A stretch of 7,775 nucleotides of DNA from Sulfitobacter sp. GTDB lineage: Bacteria > Pseudomonadota > Alphaproteobacteria > Rhodobacterales > Rhodobacteraceae. Shown one piece after another: positions 7,383 to 7,775 of this stretch. The notes under the pieces were generated by a model that saw nothing but the letters and a program-made list of their open reading frames with translations, did not search any database and was not told the DNA's origin. The stretch lies in assembly GCA_026421135.1 (NCBI GenBank), contig JAPKCR010000080.1, positions 1 to 7,775 on the forward strand, read 5' to 3'. Within the stretch, counting starts at the first letter, position 1, and every line of letters begins with the position of its first letter. The position numbers were made by a program, and so were the translations under genes.

Positions 7383-7393
7383 GGGGTCGCCCC
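7383..7393 (-). other. Short GC hairpin abutting the uvrB ribosome site
   Basis: GGGG (7383-7386) and CCCC (7390-7393) flank a 3-base loop. On the - strand the stem ends directly next to the AAAGGA ribosome site. With only four pairs it may be fortuitous, or it may modestly affect translation of uvrB. Confidence 0.3.
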
Positions 7394-7453
7394 TAAGGTG
7401 TCATGTTTTTGCGCAGGTTCAAGGGGCAGGCCGGCAAACGACCCAACTGAGTT

Positions 7454-7738
7454 CTATTCCGTAAGCCGCTTGCGGTTGGCGCGTACCTTTTCGCTGACTG
7501 GTGCCATAGCGGCGGTCATGATTTGGTCAGGGCTGCCGCCCGCCATTGCGGCATGCGTCGCCGCCTTATACGCTTGGGCCATTGTGGGCCCTTTTTCCTT
7601 AACCATCCGAGAATTTTCGCCACTTGCATGTGGCATCGCGCCCGCCATTCCTAAGATTCGCAGGGTCATAACGGCTTGGGTATCAACTAACAGAGACGTA
7701 AATTGGGCGTTTAAGGCCAACATATTCAGGGGATTCAT
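7454..7738 (-). CDS. Met-rich small roseobacter protein (often labelled 'antifreeze protein')
   Basis: A 94-residue protein without a recognised catalytic domain. The first 35 residues form a hydrophobic, Met/Leu/Ala-rich helical stretch without a signal cleavage site. A conserved-looking block follows (ENSRMVKEKGPTMAQAYKAA, 41-60), then an Ala/Met helix (AAMAGGSPDQIMTAAMAP, 63-80) and a basic end (KVRANRKRLTE). Ten of 94 residues are Met. I recall similar Rhodobacteraceae proteins being annotated as 'antifreeze protein', a name without functional support; the helical, amphipathic make-up is also reminiscent of phasin-like granule proteins, but that is conjecture. The start is supported by GGAG seven bases before the ATG. 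A TACACT (7764-7769) could be its -10 box, with any -35 lying outside the window. It is 84 bases upstream of uvrB on the same strand. Confidence 0.75.
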   Translation of the reverse strand: MNPLNMLALNAQFTSLLVDTQAVMTLRILGMAGAMPHASGENSRMVKEKGPTMAQAYKAATHAAMAGGSPDQIMTAAMAPVSEKVRANRKRLTE

Positions 7739-7775
7739 GGCTTCGCTCCAATTTGCTAACCCTAGTGTATGCTGC

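Noticed and set aside
7405..7422. Possible SOS box (GTTC-N7-GTTC type) upstream of uvrB
   Set aside because: Only one GTTC half-site (7417-7420) is present; the other half at the right spacing reads TTTT, so the match is too degenerate.
1..7775. CRISPR arrays, tRNA genes, insertion sequences or a defence cassette
   Set aside because: No direct repeat series, tRNA-like structure, transposase or defence domain was seen on either strand.

Overview
The window looks like chromosomal core DNA from a marine alphaproteobacterium of the Roseobacter group (Rhodobacteraceae). The evidence is a class I lysyl-tRNA synthetase, a UvrB with alphaproteobacterial sequence, a DUF4864-type exported protein, a roseobacter-type GH28-related beta-helix protein, and a small Met-rich protein of a kind that, from memory, is often labelled 'antifreeze protein' in this group. 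This assignment rests on recognition of protein families, not on a search.

Layout on the + strand: positions 2-970 hold the C-terminal 60% or so of lysK, cut by the window edge. A strong 18-bp hairpin at 982-1020 follows, then a small secreted DUF4864-like protein (1033-1446). After a 209-bp intergenic leader comes a 762-residue pectate-lyase-3/GH28-like right-handed beta-helix protein (1656-3944). Its end meets a convergent gene at a shared hairpin terminator (3953-3984).

Layout on the - strand, right to left: a 94-residue Met-rich small protein (7736 end to 7454), then uvrB (7369 to 5153), a 16-bp hairpin at 5094-5134, a 61-residue two-helix PLDc_N membrane protein (4975 to 4790) with a textbook intrinsic terminator (4742-4769), and a 225-residue secreted, probably outer-membrane beta-barrel protein (4662 to 3985).

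The genes do not form an obvious pathway: they are housekeeping functions (tRNA charging, nucleotide excision repair) interspersed with small envelope proteins. There is no sign of mobile elements, CRISPR arrays, tRNA or rRNA genes, phage genes or a defence cassette. I found no convincing new multi-gene system. The points most worth a second look are the lysK-distal hairpin, whose three imperfect pairs are all compatible with RNA pairing on the + strand only, and the large beta-helix protein, which has no visible secretion signal. No gene-free stretch exceeds 300 bases.
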